Shown: positions 26,262 to 35,369 of the stretch, piece after piece
How positions within the stretch are numbered: the stretch's first letter is position 1
How the letters are laid out: every line of letters starts with the position of its first letter
Assembly (NCBI GenBank): GCA_021372535.1
Contig: JAJFUH010000219.1
Coordinates: forward strand, 1-58,130
Origin: a bacterium
GTDB lineage: Bacteria; Latescibacterota; Latescibacteria; Latescibacterales; Latescibacteraceae
Direction: 5' to 3'
Length of the DNA stretch: 58,130 nucleotides
Notes under the pieces: model-generated
What the model was told of the DNA's origin: nothing
Seen by the model: only the letters and a program-made list of their open reading frames with translations
The model's database searches: none
Program-made: the position numbers and the translations under genes

Positions 26262-27944
26262 ATGGCTATCAAAAACCTAACGATAATTCATAATCCAAAC
26301 AACTATATATTCATGTGTGATAGTCATAAAATTGAAATTACACGAAAGAACTTTTTGAACCATATATTCAGGTATGACAGTATTACCTATTATTCGACAG
26401 AAAAGAAACTATCTCATATTTCCCTACGAACATTTATTATGCTAAAAATGTTAGGCAGAGGAAGTATTCTCATCCATTTTTCTGATTCCATTGAAGAAAA
26501 CTTTAGCAATATAAAAATATTAAAGCGTATCGTTAGATATTTACTTAAGGTTCTGATACGATTTATAAAAAAAATTGGTCGCTTTTTACTGAAAATCAGG
26601 TTCTTATTTAAAAAAATTAAAAATGCAATACACTATTATTTCCACTATTATAATCGGGAACTGCTTATAAGAGAGGTCAAAAATCAGGTACGAGTACTGG
26701 CCAACACTGTTCCTTCAAAAGGTAATAAAAAGACTCTCGATTTATCAAAACCTCCCGCTTACCTGCGTACCATTCTTTCCTTTAACGTCCGCGCCGGCGG
26801 CTCGGTTGGTCATATTTCAGGAATACTCAACAATCTTGGGTATTTTACTCCACTCCCTCTTTTTTTGACTACGGATTACAGCCCGATGGTAAAAAAAGAA
26901 ATCGAAACATTTCTTATCAAACCCCAGAAAAAGTTCATGAATATGGGGGTTGAATTATGGTATATGAATTCTTGCGGCACATTTATCAAAGAAGCTTTAT
27001 CCATATTGAAAAACACAAAACCATCGTTTATCTATCAGAGGTGCAGTTTATTCGACTATTCCGGGGCAAAGCTGTCACGGCTTCTTGGTGTACCCTTTGT
27101 TTTCGAATATAATGGTTCCGAGGTCTGGGTGTGCAGAAACTGGGGGAATCCTTTGAAATATGAATCCCTGGCTCGGGATATTGAAGTGTGCAATTTCAAA
27201 GCCGCCGATTTGATCGTGGTGGTGAGCAAACCGTTACAGGATGAGTTGATGGAGCGCGGGATCGAACAGGACAAAATACTGTTGAACCCGAACGGAGTCG
27301 ATCCGGATATCTACTCCCCGGAGGTCGACGGCACCGAAGTACGCAATAAATACGCTCTTTCCGATAAAACCGTTCTGGGATTTATCGGTACGTTCGGCCG
27401 CTGGCATGGCGCAGAAGTACTCGCCGAGGCATTCGGTGTGTTGTTGAACACATATCCCGGTTATAAGGATCGGGTCAGATTGCTCATGATCGGAGATGGC
27501 CTTACCATGCCGCTCGTGAAGGAAAATCTGAAAAAACACACTGTCGACGATTTCAGTATTCTTACAGGACTCCGTCCCCAGGAAGAGGGACCGCAATATC
27601 TCGCCGCATGTGATATCCTCGTTTCTCCTCATGTCCCCAATCCGGATGGTACTCCCTTTTTCGGCTCCCCGACAAAGCTCTTCGAGTATATGGCGACCGG
27701 AAAAGGAATTGTCGCATCCGACATGGACCAGATAGGTGAAATTCTCGAACACAAAAAGACAGCATGGCTGGTAAAACCACATGATATCGATGCTCTTGTC
27801 GAGGGTCTGAAAATGCTGATCGACAACAGGGAATTGAGGATAAGCATGGGTCAGGCAGCTCGGAAAGAAGTGGTTGAAAAGTACACATGGAAAGAACATA
27901 CGGGAAAAATAATTGTCAAATTGAAGGAAATCGTCAATACATGA
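26262..27944 (+). CDS. Family 4 glycosyltransferase with basic N-terminal extension
   Basis: A 560-residue GT-B enzyme. The GT4 body occupies about residues 170-560. It includes a NPNGVDPDIYSPE acceptor/donor loop, LGFIGTFGRWHG at the start of the C-terminal Rossmann domain, and a conserved PTKLFEYMATGKGIVASD segment where the donor phosphate is bound. The first 165 or so residues are a strongly basic, aromatic extension with hydrophobic stretches (around KVLIRFIKKIGRFLLKIRFL) that may associate with the membrane. Composition changes with the domain border: the extension is very AT-rich, the GT4 body is not. This suggests a fusion or recombination. It transcribes away from wzm. Sugar donor unknown. 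Confidence 0.85.
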   Translation: MAIKNLTIIHNPNNYIFMCDSHKIEITRKNFLNHIFRYDSITYYSTEKKLSHISLRTFIMLKMLGRGSILIHFSDSIEENFSNIKILKRIVRYLLKVLIRFIKKIGRFLLKIRFLFKKIKNAIHYYFHYYNRELLIREVKNQVRVLANTVPSKGNKKTLDLSKPPAYLRTILSFNVRAGGSVGHISGILNNLGYFTPLPLFLTTDYSPMVKKEIETFLIKPQKKFMNMGVELWYMNSCGTFIKEALSILKNTKPSFIYQRCSLFDYSGAKLSRLLGVPFVFEYNGSEVWVCRNWGNPLKYESLARDIEVCNFKAADLIVVVSKPLQDELMERGIEQDKILLNPNGVDPDIYSPEVDGTEVRNKYALSDKTVLGFIGTFGRWHGAEVLAEAFGVLLNTYPGYKDRVRLLMIGDGLTMPLVKENLKKHTVDDFSILTGLRPQEEGPQYLAACDILVSPHVPNPDGTPFFGSPTKLFEYMATGKGIVASDMDQIGEILEHKKTAWLVKPHDIDALVEGLKMLIDNRELRISMGQAARKEVVEKYTWKEHTGKIIVKLKEIVNT

Positions 27945-28138
27945 AACAGTGATTCCATACCTGTAGTAAACACACACTGTTCCACTGCCGGGCACAAAAA
28001 AAAATCCTTTTTCACCACCCTTTAATGGATTATGTTATTCCCTTGTCATACAATTTGAAAACTCGGTTCAAAAAGAAGTTGAATTATCATATTTATTGTG
28101 CTGTTTCATAAAAAATAAACATATCGGAGTGTTTTCGG

Positions 28139-28963
28139 ATGAATGAAGAGGAATTAAAAGCCCAGGTAAAACAATATTGGAATAAACGGGCCTGCGGCAC
28201 AGAAGGCTCGGATTCTGAAAAGCATTCGCGCAAATATTTCGATGAACTCGAGGATTACAAGTACAGTCTGGAATCAGAAATATTCTCATTCGCCCAGTTC
28301 ACACGTTTTCATGGCCAGAAAGTACTGGAAGTCGGAGTTGGAACAGGAACCGATTTTTTGCAGTGGGTCAGGGCCGGTGCGGAGGCATACGGTCTCGATC
28401 TTACTGAGGAGGCTGTCGAACATGTCAGGAACCGGCTCAATGTTTATGGACTGGAAGCGAAAGAAATCATTGTCGGGGATGCCGAAAATATTCCCTATCC
28501 CGATAATATGTTCGATCTCGTGTATTCCTGGGGTGTTATCCACCATTCACCCGATACCATAAAAGCCCTCGAAGAGATTATTCGTGTTACCCGTCCCGGA
28601 GGTAAAATAAAAATCATGGTGTACAACAGGAGGTCGCTCATTACGTTCTTCCTGTATCTGCACTATGGTCTCTTTGTGAAGAAACCGTTCAGAACCATTT
28701 CCGATATTCTCTATCATGACATTGAAAGCATCGGAACCAAAGCGTATACCATTCAGGAATTCAAAAATATTCTGGCACGGTTACCGGTTCAGCTAAAGGA
28801 CATAAGCGCCAAATTGCGGAAAGTCGAACTGAAATGGATTGTCCCGGGTTACGTCCGCTTCCTGCTTCGCATGGTGGGTTTTTTCATGGGGCACGATAAA
28901 ACCGGATATTTTATGACAATAAATCTTGAAAAAAACGATGATATTCCCCCGGAAAAACAATAA
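28139..28963 (+). CDS. Class I SAM-dependent methyltransferase
   Basis: A 274-residue methyltransferase with motif I VLEVGVGTGTDFLQW, motif II GLDLTEEAV and the canonical YSWGVIHHSPDT. VTRPGGKIKIMVYN follows. An N-terminal cap (about residues 1-55) and a C-terminal region with ISDILYHD...GTKAYT...F give it the same layout as the enzyme at 3496-4332, which also has a late 'T..E...M/I' segment; the two are probably distant paralogues. GGAG precedes the start by 9 bases. It lies downstream of the GT4 gene on the same strand and is likely another glycan tailoring enzyme. Confidence 0.82.
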   Translation: MNEEELKAQVKQYWNKRACGTEGSDSEKHSRKYFDELEDYKYSLESEIFSFAQFTRFHGQKVLEVGVGTGTDFLQWVRAGAEAYGLDLTEEAVEHVRNRLNVYGLEAKEIIVGDAENIPYPDNMFDLVYSWGVIHHSPDTIKALEEIIRVTRPGGKIKIMVYNRRSLITFFLYLHYGLFVKKPFRTISDILYHDIESIGTKAYTIQEFKNILARLPVQLKDISAKLRKVELKWIVPGYVRFLLRMVGFFMGHDKTGYFMTINLEKNDDIPPEKQ

Positions 28964-29064
28964 GAATCCATCAATCTCCGCTCTGTATTACATGCAGCGC
29001 TAAAATACCGTATAACTTTATTACATATTGTAATATACTACATAATGCGGGCGGGAGACCGGGA

Positions 29065-30180
29065 TTATCCGAAATCGCTCATGATCTCGACAATCCTGTT
29101 TCCCGCATGTCCGTCACCGTACAGGTCCGGGTGTTCGGTGTCGATTGTATCTGTGTTTATAAGTCTTCCTGCTTCACTGATGAGACGGTCGACATCCGTG
29201 TCGACGAGCACACTCCAGCCGGACTCGATAAGCTCCACCCACTCGGTTTCTTTCCTGAGAATGATACAGGGCACACGGTGGAAAAACGCCTCTTTTTGAA
29301 CGCCCCCCGAATCGGTTATTATGACCCTTGCATTCTGTTCGAGCATGACCATATCAAGGTATCCCACCGGCTCGATGATTGTGAGTCCGGTGGATATCTC
29401 ATCGAAAAAATCCATTTTTTTCAGCATGTTCGCGGTTCGAGGATGAAGCGGTACCACTACGGGCATTTCCTGAGCGAGAACTGCCAGACCATTGAAGATC
29501 GAGCGGAGCCGGGTCTCGTTATCGGTATTTTCCGCCCGGTGCACCGTTGCGAGAAGGTATTGCCCGGGCTCAAGATCAAGCTGCGTGATAATACGGCTTT
29601 TTTCGCGTGCCTTTAATCCGAAATACAAGCAGGCATCGAACATGACATCTCCCGTCCGGTGAATCATCGTACTATCAATGCCTTCATGCTGTAAATTTTT
29701 CACCGACCTTTCTGTCGGGCAGAACAGCAGGCTCGATATATGATCGGTCAGCACCCGGTTTATCTCTTCGGGCATGGTACGGTTGAAACTTCGCAGACCT
29801 GCCTCGACATGCGCCACCGGAATGTTCAGTTTCGCGGCTGCCAGCGCCCCCGCCAGCGTTGAATTGGTATCCCCGTATACCAGGACAATATCCGGATTTT
29901 CGTCGAGGATAACCTTTTCGATGTTTTCGAGCATCCTTCCCGTCATAGCGCCGTGACTGCATTCATTGATACCGAGATTATAGTGCGGTTCCGGGATACC
30001 GAGTTCCTGAAAGAAAATCCGTGACATGGTATCATCAAAATGCTGACCGGTATGCACCAGAATTTCCGTAACATGACGGGGCTGCGATGACTGGTTATCA
30101 TTATAATCCGCCAGTGCCCGTGAAACGACCGCGGCTTTGATAAACTGAGGTCGTGCACCGACAACCGTAACGATTTTCAT
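29065..30180 (-). CDS. wecB: UDP-N-acetylglucosamine 2-epimerase (non-hydrolysing)
   Basis: A 371-residue WecB/MnaA enzyme. It starts MKIVTVVGARPQFIKAA, contains HVEAGLRSFNRTMPEEINR in the UDP/allosteric site region, and DSGGVQKEAFF plus LRKETEWVELIESG in the C-terminal domain. It interconverts UDP-GlcNAc and UDP-ManNAc, the precursor for ManNAc-containing surface polymers. I placed the start at 30178-30180, preceded by AAGGGA 7 bases upstream; an ATG 23 codons earlier lacks such a site. It sits at the right edge of the glycan locus and points toward it. No UDP-ManNAc dehydrogenase is present in the window, so ManNAc itself may be the building block. Confidence 0.93.
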   Translation of the reverse strand: MKIVTVVGARPQFIKAAVVSRALADYNDNQSSQPRHVTEILVHTGQHFDDTMSRIFFQELGIPEPHYNLGINECSHGAMTGRMLENIEKVILDENPDIVLVYGDTNSTLAGALAAAKLNIPVAHVEAGLRSFNRTMPEEINRVLTDHISSLLFCPTERSVKNLQHEGIDSTMIHRTGDVMFDACLYFGLKAREKSRIITQLDLEPGQYLLATVHRAENTDNETRLRSIFNGLAVLAQEMPVVVPLHPRTANMLKKMDFFDEISTGLTIIEPVGYLDMVMLEQNARVIITDSGGVQKEAFFHRVPCIILRKETEWVELIESGWSVLVDTDVDRLISEAGRLINTDTIDTEHPDLYGDGHAGNRIVEIMSDFG

Positions 30181-30345
30181 GACGGTTCCCTTTCGAATCG
30201 TTCGATACCCCAGAAAAATATGGGTATGCTGTGATGATTTATAATACAATTATATATTTACGAAAAAAACAAAAATCGCATGTCTCATCATCAGGTTAAT
30301 CGGCAATACTTGTCTTTCGGAGAATTAATCGGGAACTCCGGGGAC

Positions 30346-30373
30346 TTGACTGAGTCTTACACATGATTATCAT
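30346..30373 (+). promoter_or_regulatory. Possible sigma70 promoter for the PepSY-like gene
   Basis: TTGACT (30346-30351) and TATCAT (30368-30373) are separated by 16 bases and lie about 85 bases before the GTG start at 30458. Both hexamers are close to consensus. No other feature is visible between the divergent wecB and this gene. Confidence 0.45.
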
Positions 30374-30457
30374 CTCTCGTCAAAGGGCGAAAATCGACCT
30401 CTTTTCTCTCAGTCATTGAGTGGAAGCACAAGAGAAAAAATTTTAAAGGAGATTTAT

Positions 30458-30961
30458 GTGAAGACAGTACAGAACTTTGCTTGGATTGGAATAGTCGCTC
30501 TGATGGTTTTTGCCTTTTCGCTGCCGGTGTATTCCCGGAAAGTCGCGAAAAAAGATATTCCCGCTGCCATTACTTCCGCCTTTACAACAAGCTATCCGAA
30601 CGCGGTGATAAAAAAAGTATCAAAGGAGAAGGAGGACAGCAGGGTGCTTTATGAAGTGGAAAGCACAAATGGCGAATTCTCTCTCGACATCGTTTACTCT
30701 GCAGATGGAACCGCGCTGGAAATAGAGGAAGGTATTCCCCAAGAAGATTTAACGGCTCCGGTAAAAGCGGCGGTTCAGAAAGCATATCCCAAAGGGAAAA
30801 TCACAAAAGCGGAAAAACTTACCCGTGGAAACCGGAGTGGATATGAAATCACCGTAGCTGTCGGCAAAAAAGTTCGTGCATTGGCACTTGATGCGAATGG
30901 AAATGCCCTCAAATCCAATGAGGAAGATGAGAAGGCGGAGCAGGAAGAAGGCAGGAAGTAA
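30458..30961 (+). CDS. Secreted PepSY-like (BLIP-like) two-repeat protein
   Basis: A 167-residue exported protein. It starts at a GTG with a strong AAAGGAG 7 bases upstream; an earlier in-frame ATG has no such site. A signal peptide runs to about residue 26 (FAFSLPVYS). Two related repeats follow (about 30-90 and 95-145). Each has a 'P.A...A....YP...I.K......' helix and then a 'YE...' strand, the pattern of PepSY-like beta-lactamase-inhibitor-like domains. The tail is highly acidic/basic and low-complexity. Such small periplasmic proteins often bind peptidases or metal sensors; the function here is unknown. It is a single-gene unit with its own promoter and terminator hairpin. Confidence 0.7.
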   Translation: MKTVQNFAWIGIVALMVFAFSLPVYSRKVAKKDIPAAITSAFTTSYPNAVIKKVSKEKEDSRVLYEVESTNGEFSLDIVYSADGTALEIEEGIPQEDLTAPVKAAVQKAYPKGKITKAEKLTRGNRSGYEITVAVGKKVRALALDANGNALKSNEEDEKAEQEEGRK

Positions 30962-30999
30962 AATAACAGGGGGTAGATAACGATTATTCGTACAATGAA

Positions 31000-31029
31000 A
31001 AAGGACTCACGAATTATCGTAAGCCCTTT
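31000..31029. terminator. Hairpin between PepSY-like gene and tRNA-Tyr
   Basis: AAAGGACTCACGA (31000-31012) can pair with TCGTAAGCCCTTT (31017-31029) with two mismatches and a 4-base loop. It lies just after the PepSY-like gene on the plus strand and just after tRNA-Tyr on the minus strand. Flanking A-rich (left) and T/A-rich (right) DNA would let it act in both directions. Confidence 0.5.
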
Positions 31030-31039
31030 ATAATCTCAA

Positions 31040-31124
<85 letters not shown>

Positions 31125-31176
31125 ACCTTAAAAAGCAGGTGTTAAATATAATAGTATATATTTTATGGCGCAAGTA

Positions 31177-34100
31177 TCATTTGTTCTGGCGATCCCTGAA
31201 ATACTGATCGCTCCGCCCGAGGATCATGTACATGCTCGGCACGACCACGAGCGTCAGTAAAGTAGCCACCGTAAGCCCGTAAATTACCGCAACCGCCATC
31301 GGCGCCCACCATTGCGACGATGAACCGCCCGCAACGAACCTGAAGGTATGAATGTCGATCGCCCAGCCGGTTGCAAGCGGAATGAGTCCGACAATGGTGG
31401 TGATCGCCGTCAGAAGAACCGGCCTGAACCGGGTCTTTCCGGCCTCGATGACCGCCTCCAGTTTCGACCTTCCCCAGAAACGAAGCTTCATGGTGTAGTC
31501 GAGGAGCACGATGGCGTTGTTGACCACCACACCGGCAAGACTGATGACGCCGACACCGGTCATGATGATACCGAACGGCAGCTGCGAAATCATGAGCCCC
31601 CAGAATACACCGATAAGCGACAATATCACGCTGGTCATGATGATAAACGGCAGCACGAGTGAATCGAACTGGGTCACGAGAACCAGGGCGATGAGAAAAA
31701 TGGCAATAACAAACGCTTTCACGAGGAATTGTCCTGCCTCCTGTGAAGCCTCGTCCTCACCGCGGTATTTTATATCATATCCCGATGGGAGTTTGTAGCT
31801 TGCCAGTTTCGCCTTGACATCGGTAAGAATGTCGTTTGCGAGCCGGCCGTGATTGCTGCCGGTGATAGTGACCACACGTTTGAGGTCAGCACGGCGGATC
31901 GATCCGAAACCCGCGGCAGGCTTGAATTCCGCCACACTTGAAAGCGGAATCTGTTTCCCCTCGTCAAATATGAAAATCTTGTCGAGATCGGGAATCGAGC
32001 TGCGATCCTGTTTTGCGAATCTGACGGTGATATCGTAGTCCTCGTCCTTCTCACGGAAATCTCCGGCATCGAAACCGTTGATCGCATTCCGCACCGCCAG
32101 CGCCACACTCATGGTCGAAATACCGAGCATGGCGGCTTTTTCCCTGTCGACGACAAGACGGATTTCCGGCTTCGAGCTTTCAAAATCATCCTTGAGATCG
32201 ACAAGCCCGGGTATATCCTTGATGGTGTTGCGGATATCCTTGGCGAGGTCCCCCAGGAGGAGGAAATCGTCGCCCGAAATCTGTATTTCGACAGGCTCGC
32301 CGACCGGCGGTCCGTTTTCCTCTTTGTCCAGCTTGACCTCGGCGCCCGTGATGTACTTGATCTTGTTCACCGATTCGTTGAACGTTTTGAGCGAGGGCTG
32401 GCTCCGTTTTTCGAAATCGACAAAATCCATATAAATTCGCCCCTCGTTGGAGGTATCGAAACCGGGTGCAAGCCCGCTGGAACTCGTCGAGACCCCGACA
32501 TTGGTAAGGATGTTCTCAATATCGGGGAATTCGGCGCATGTTTTTTCGAGCTGACGGGCGATTGCATCGGTCGTCTCGATGCGTGTTCCGACAGGTGCTT
32601 TGATATCTATATACATTGAATCGGGGTCCGAATTAGGGAAAAGCTCGACTCCGAGCCCGGCAACACTGTATACACCGATCGTGATAATCAGAATGAGAAA
32701 AGAAATCCCGAGCGTTATTTTTGGGTGTGTAACCGCTCTTGTAAGCAGCCTTTCATACTGACCGAGTACCAGCTTGAACAATCCTTTTCCATTCGAATCC
32801 GTCGCATCGTCCTTCACTTTCATGAACCGGTAACAGAGCACGGGATTGATAAAAATCGCCACAAAGAGTGAGGACAAGAGGGTAATGATAACCGTTATGG
32901 GCAGATATTTCATGAACTCGCCCATGATCCCCGGCCAGAAAATAATCGGGGCAAACGCACATACCGTCGTCAGCGTCGAAGTCGTTACCGCCATCGCCAC
33001 TTCATTGGTCGCCTCTTCCGAACCGCGGAGGGCGTCTTTACCTGTATGACGGTGTCTGTAAATGTTCTCGACAATAACAATGGCGTTGTCGACAAGCATT
33101 CCGAGCGCCATGATGAGACTGAACAGAACGATAAAATTGAGCGAAATCCCCATAAGATCAAGCACGATAAAGGAAATGAGCATACTGAAGGGGATCGAAA
33201 TCGCCACGAATATGGAATTGGTAAAGCCGAGGAAAAGAAATATACAGAGCATAACAAGAATAAAACCGTTGAATATGTTATTCTCGAGATCGGCAACCAT
33301 GACACGGATAAACTTTGACATGTCCCCCTGGACAGTGATATGAGTTCCTTTGGGGAGTGACGGCTCGCGGCGTTTCAGGATTTCCTTCACACCGTCCGCG
33401 ATATGTATGATATTTTCCCCGGTACGTTTGGTTACACTGACGGAAATCGAGGGTTTGCCGTCCAGACGGGCGATCGAGGTACGATCCTTGAAACCGTACT
33501 GAACCTCTGCTATATCACGGATATAAACCGGCCCCTGCGATGTCGCGGTAACGACGAGATCGTTGAACGTGTACGGATTCTTGATCTCACCGGGAACACG
33601 GACCGTGTAGGAGTTGTCACCGATATCGATGTTACCGCCCGGGATGGTTACATGCTCTTCCATTATCGTTTTCGTTATATCGCCGAGCCCTAAATTGTAA
33701 TCTTTGAGCCGTTCGGGATCGACGTTTATCTGTACTTCACGTTCGAGGGCGCCGTTCACCTTCGCTTCGAGCACACCCTGAATGGTCTCGATTTCGTCGG
33801 ACAGATCATCCGCCACTTCCTTGAGCTTGACAAGATCGTAATCGGCGGTGAGCACGACATTGATGATCGGCATGTTTTCAAAATCGATTTCGGTAACCGT
33901 CGGCTCCTCTGCTTCATCGGGAAGATTCGGTTTCGCTTTATCAACCTTGTCCTTGACCCGCTGGAGAGCAAAATCGAGATCAACATCCGGATTGAACTCG
34001 ATGGCAATCACCGAAACGCTCTCCGACGAGTTCGATGTGATTTCCTTGACATCCTTGAGGTTCTTCAGTTCTTTTTCGATCTCTCTCGTAATGAGCGTTT

Positions 34101-34278
34101 CGATATCTTCAGGCGAAACACCCGAATAAATCGTCGTGATGATCATGAACGGTATATTGACATCCGGCGCCGCTTCTCTCGGAAGAGTAAAGTAACTCAC
34201 AAGTCCCATGATCGTAATCAAGACAATAAATACATAAACTGTCGTATATTTACGTAATGCAAACCCAGTCAGCGTCAT
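31177..34278 (-). CDS. RND efflux transporter, inner-membrane pump (AcrB-like)
   Basis: A 1,033-residue RND permease of full length: 12 spans in the usual 1+5+1+5 layout with two large periplasmic loops. Span 4 holds GMLVDNAIVIVEN, where AcrB has Asp407-Asp408; the second Asp is Asn here. Span 10 reads GVVVNNAIVLLDY, where AcrB has Lys940; Asn takes its place. Both changes are common in the MdtBC/CusA-unlike 'VNNAIV' HAE-1 subgroup. The protein exports small molecules with proton-motive force through the adaptor and TolC. Its start overlaps the adaptor's stop (ATGA). Substrate unknown; the TetR regulator suggests a xenobiotic or metabolite inducer. Confidence 0.95.
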   Translation of the reverse strand: MTLTGFALRKYTTVYVFIVLITIMGLVSYFTLPREAAPDVNIPFMIITTIYSGVSPEDIETLITREIEKELKNLKDVKEITSNSSESVSVIAIEFNPDVDLDFALQRVKDKVDKAKPNLPDEAEEPTVTEIDFENMPIINVVLTADYDLVKLKEVADDLSDEIETIQGVLEAKVNGALEREVQINVDPERLKDYNLGLGDITKTIMEEHVTIPGGNIDIGDNSYTVRVPGEIKNPYTFNDLVVTATSQGPVYIRDIAEVQYGFKDRTSIARLDGKPSISVSVTKRTGENIIHIADGVKEILKRREPSLPKGTHITVQGDMSKFIRVMVADLENNIFNGFILVMLCIFLFLGFTNSIFVAISIPFSMLISFIVLDLMGISLNFIVLFSLIMALGMLVDNAIVIVENIYRHRHTGKDALRGSEEATNEVAMAVTTSTLTTVCAFAPIIFWPGIMGEFMKYLPITVIITLLSSLFVAIFINPVLCYRFMKVKDDATDSNGKGLFKLVLGQYERLLTRAVTHPKITLGISFLILIITIGVYSVAGLGVELFPNSDPDSMYIDIKAPVGTRIETTDAIARQLEKTCAEFPDIENILTNVGVSTSSSGLAPGFDTSNEGRIYMDFVDFEKRSQPSLKTFNESVNKIKYITGAEVKLDKEENGPPVGEPVEIQISGDDFLLLGDLAKDIRNTIKDIPGLVDLKDDFESSKPEIRLVVDREKAAMLGISTMSVALAVRNAINGFDAGDFREKDEDYDITVRFAKQDRSSIPDLDKIFIFDEGKQIPLSSVAEFKPAAGFGSIRRADLKRVVTITGSNHGRLANDILTDVKAKLASYKLPSGYDIKYRGEDEASQEAGQFLVKAFVIAIFLIALVLVTQFDSLVLPFIIMTSVILSLIGVFWGLMISQLPFGIIMTGVGVISLAGVVVNNAIVLLDYTMKLRFWGRSKLEAVIEAGKTRFRPVLLTAITTIVGLIPLATGWAIDIHTFRFVAGGSSSQWWAPMAVAVIYGLTVATLLTLVVVPSMYMILGRSDQYFRDRQNK

Positions 34279-35357
34279 TGTCCGGTACCCTCCCTGCCAG
34301 CAGCAGTGTACTCACCCGTAATATTGATTTTTTCGCCTTCAACGAGATCGTGCTGGCCTTTAACTATTACGCGGTCACCGGAAAAAATCCCCGAAAGTAT
34401 CATAACATCGGTCGTACCCGCGGGTCCCATTTCAACCGAGCGCTTCTCGGCGGTATTGTCATTCCGGGCAACATACACGATACGGCCGTTCTGGGTTTCG
34501 ATCAAAGCATTGATGGGAATCATGAGTGAATCATTATAGACCATCCTCAGGATTGAAGCATTCCCCATGATACCGGCCCTGATAAGACCCTCACGGTTGT
34601 CGACGACGATCTCGGCCTGAAAGGTTCTCACCGAGGAGTTGGCTTCCGGGGCAATATAGTTGATCTTACCCCTGAAAACCTTTCCGGGGATAGCATCGAG
34701 CTTGACCTCGACATCGTTGCCGACCTTGAAATCGGTGATATATTTCTCCGGAATCCCGGCCTGCACTTTAACACGGCTTATGTCGATAATCCTGAAAGCG
34801 GGAGTTCCGGGACCGAGAATATCGCCAACTTCGACATGCCGCTGGGTTATCACACCATCGAAGGGAGCCTCGAGCACCGCATCCTCAAGCTGTTTTTTGG
34901 AAATTTCAAACGCGCTTTGCGCCTGGGAAAGCTGAAGTTTCGTGGCATCATGGACAGCTTCGGTGATACTCCCGTCCTTGAACAGCTTTTCGCTCCGGGC
35001 AGATTCCTTCTCCTGATATTCGAGATTTGCCTGCGCAACATTGAACTGCGCCTTGAGCATCACATCGTCGGTTTCAAGCAGGACCATATTCTGCTTTACC
35101 CGGTCACCTTTATCGGCATGCAGTTTAACAACCTTGCCTCCGCCCGTGATACCGAGATTCACTTCCTTGTTCGGTAAAACGACAACGGGAAGATTGATAT
35201 AATCCCTGAACTGCGAGGGTTTGACCGTGAAAATCTCGACATTGGTAATTTTTTCCGGATCAGCCTGACTGTCGGCTTCCTGCTTTTTCCCGCAGCCGGC
35301 AGCGGCAATCACGAGTAATAAAAGCACCAGCGCTTTTTTTACAATGTTTTTCATCAT
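34275..35357 (-). CDS. RND periplasmic adaptor lipoprotein (MFP)
   Basis: A 360-residue membrane fusion protein. The signal peptide ends in the lipobox AAAGC (Cys about residue 22), so it is anchored to the inner membrane. The body follows the HlyD/AcrA order: barrel-sandwich half (ITGGGKVVKLHADKGDRV), alpha-hairpin with coiled coil (about 95-165), second lipoyl half with EAPFDGVITQRHVEVGD, beta-barrel, then the membrane-proximal domain. It couples the RND pump to the TolC-like channel encoded upstream. AAAGGAAA precedes the ATG pair at the start. Translationally coupled to the pump gene. Confidence 0.94.
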   Translation of the reverse strand: MMKNIVKKALVLLLLVIAAAGCGKKQEADSQADPEKITNVEIFTVKPSQFRDYINLPVVVLPNKEVNLGITGGGKVVKLHADKGDRVKQNMVLLETDDVMLKAQFNVAQANLEYQEKESARSEKLFKDGSITEAVHDATKLQLSQAQSAFEISKKQLEDAVLEAPFDGVITQRHVEVGDILGPGTPAFRIIDISRVKVQAGIPEKYITDFKVGNDVEVKLDAIPGKVFRGKINYIAPEANSSVRTFQAEIVVDNREGLIRAGIMGNASILRMVYNDSLMIPINALIETQNGRIVYVARNDNTAEKRSVEMGPAGTTDVMILSGIFSGDRVIVKGQHDLVEGEKINITGEYTAAGREGTGQ

Positions 35358-35369
35358 GCGTTTCCTTTC

